A stretch of 64,000 nucleotides of DNA, taken from Gymnorhina tibicen. Lineage: Eukaryota > Chordata > Aves > Passeriformes > Artamidae. The notes under the pieces were generated by a model that searched no databases, had not been told where the DNA came from, and saw only the letters and a program-made list of their open reading frames with translations. Every line of letters starts with the position of its first letter. Position 1 is the stretch's first letter. The DNA lies in assembly GCA_013399875.1 (NCBI GenBank), contig VXAZ01009368.1:224488-288487 (forward strand). The letters are read 5' to 3'. Position numbers and translations under genes: made by a program. This document shows positions 63,001 to 64,000 of this stretch, in pieces.

Positions 63001-64000
63001 CACACCTCAGTTTAACTTCTTCAATTAGTTTAAAATTTCTTAAATATGTTTAAATGTTTTAAAAAAGTAATAAGCATAAAGCCACTTGCTTGCACTGCTC
63101 ACCAAGACCTACTTTCATAAAGTAAAAAAAGGCAGATTTAAGTGGAATACTTTAGGGATTTTTTTAAAATCTGAAATCTGAGAAAAGCTGGAATATTGTC
63201 ACAGAGCTGTAAAGGGGGAAAGGATATATTTTCCTTTAGACTCACAAAAGAATAACTCCTAGCACTGTGTTGTTGTTGTTGTTTTGTTTGGATTATTTTA
63301 GCATCTCGGTTGTTACACCGCCATGATGAAATTGGTTTAGGATTTGTGTCATCTAATCCAGAAAGGATTTTACAGGTCAATAAGATGCTTCAGCTGAGTG
63401 TCAATAAGAACTCTTCAAATACATTCAGCTTCTCAGGACTCTTTTGGGATAAGTAGTATTAGAGATAAGAGTTGATGCATGTATTAGTACATGTGTTTTA
63501 CAGATGGAGAAGCTGAACCACCACAGTCGAATTAGTTCATCGATGACCAAAGAAACAGGACATGGCCAGAGGCAGTAAGAACCTGTGCTGAAGCTGCAAT
63601 TTTATAGTTTCACCCTGGTGTCCCAGTCAGCGAAGTTGTTTTAGCCACAAACTGGTATAAAAAGTCATCTCTATCTGTCTGGAAGGGACCAAGTGGAAAA
63701 TTGGAAGCTTTTGCAGAGGATGTGCCTAAAAACAGTGGCATCAGGCAGGAGGAAAACTCTATGTGTTAAAAAGAGGAGTCTACCTGAAAAAAAGGTGTCA
63801 CAAAAAGGGAAAGAAAGGTGATGGTGACCATGAACTTTGGGCACCTGGGGTGTGTGTACTGTGGATATGGTTATAGAAACTTTCTCCTTAGATATGGTGG
63901 CAGGAACAAAAGGAAGCTCCTGGAAGCCTGACTCCCACTCTTCAGCTCTCATAGCAGACAGAAATCCCGGAGACGAGTAAGTGAATGTGTCTGTGAAGAC
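60081..64000. other. Region right of the CpG island, no gene recognised
   Basis: This A/T-rich sequence has small microsatellites: (CATT)4 at 60367-60382, (AAG)6 at 61665-61682 and (TGT)n at 63266-63283. No exon, transposon or RNA gene was recognised. Open frames such as 60864-61379 + and 63671-63952 - have no family resemblance. In human the next gene on this side of KCNG2 is CTDP1; none of it is recognised here. Confidence 0.6.
61665..61682 (+). repeat. (AAG)6 microsatellite
   Basis: Six AAG units follow one another. They sit in an A/T-rich stretch with two CCAAT-type motifs (about 61531 and 61624). Confidence 0.9.

Overview
The window looks like avian (or closely related sauropsid) nuclear DNA. 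It has spliced genes with large introns, several truncated CR1 LINEs whose 3' ends carry the ATTCTATG-type terminal motif, one much older CR1 of the turtle/crocodile type, and a GC-rich CpG island interrupted by an assembly gap of 160 Ns (59192-59351). Nothing bacterial, viral or CRISPR-like was seen. No new protein-coding system was found. What follows is two conserved genes, their non-coding parts, repeats and some candidate regulatory structure.

Layout. Positions 1-433 are the last intron of SLC66A2 (PQLC1, + strand). Its terminal coding exon is 434-641, and a long 3' UTR ends near 3215 behind an AATAAA at 3191-3196. A gap of about 3.7 kb without a recognisable gene (3216-6935) separates it from KCNG2, which lies on the - strand, so the two genes are tail to tail. 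KCNG2 runs right to left: a candidate non-coding 5' exon inside the CpG island (donor at 59090/59091), a 28.6 kb intron (30479-59090), exon 29655-30478 (80 nt of leader plus the first 248 codons), a 20.3 kb intron (9333-29654), the last coding exon 8538-9332 (264 codons plus stop), and a 1.6 kb 3' UTR ending near 6935 behind a - strand AATAAA (6950-6955). The joined coding exons give a 512-residue Kv6.2 subunit. Right of the island (60080-64000) no gene is recognised, but a strong + strand splice donor at 59691/59692 suggests a divergent transcript.

How the parts work together. KCNG2 encodes an electrically silent Kv subunit that assembles with Kv2-type alpha subunits at the plasma membrane. 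Its mRNA leader carries two upstream ORFs, one overlapping the main start, which suggests translational restraint. SLC66A2 is a PQ-loop membrane protein of endosomal/Golgi membranes. There is no sign that the two genes work together; their convergent order is an old vertebrate synteny also seen on human 18q23.

Repeats are sparse. They are CR1 fragments at about 24210-24940, 27380-28070, 33940-34455, 35205-35530, 37757-38023, 51185-51246 and 54685-54760, plus simple and short tandem repeats. Exons, splice sites, UTR ends and repeats were assigned by reading the sequence and from family knowledge. No alignment, transcript or conservation data were available.
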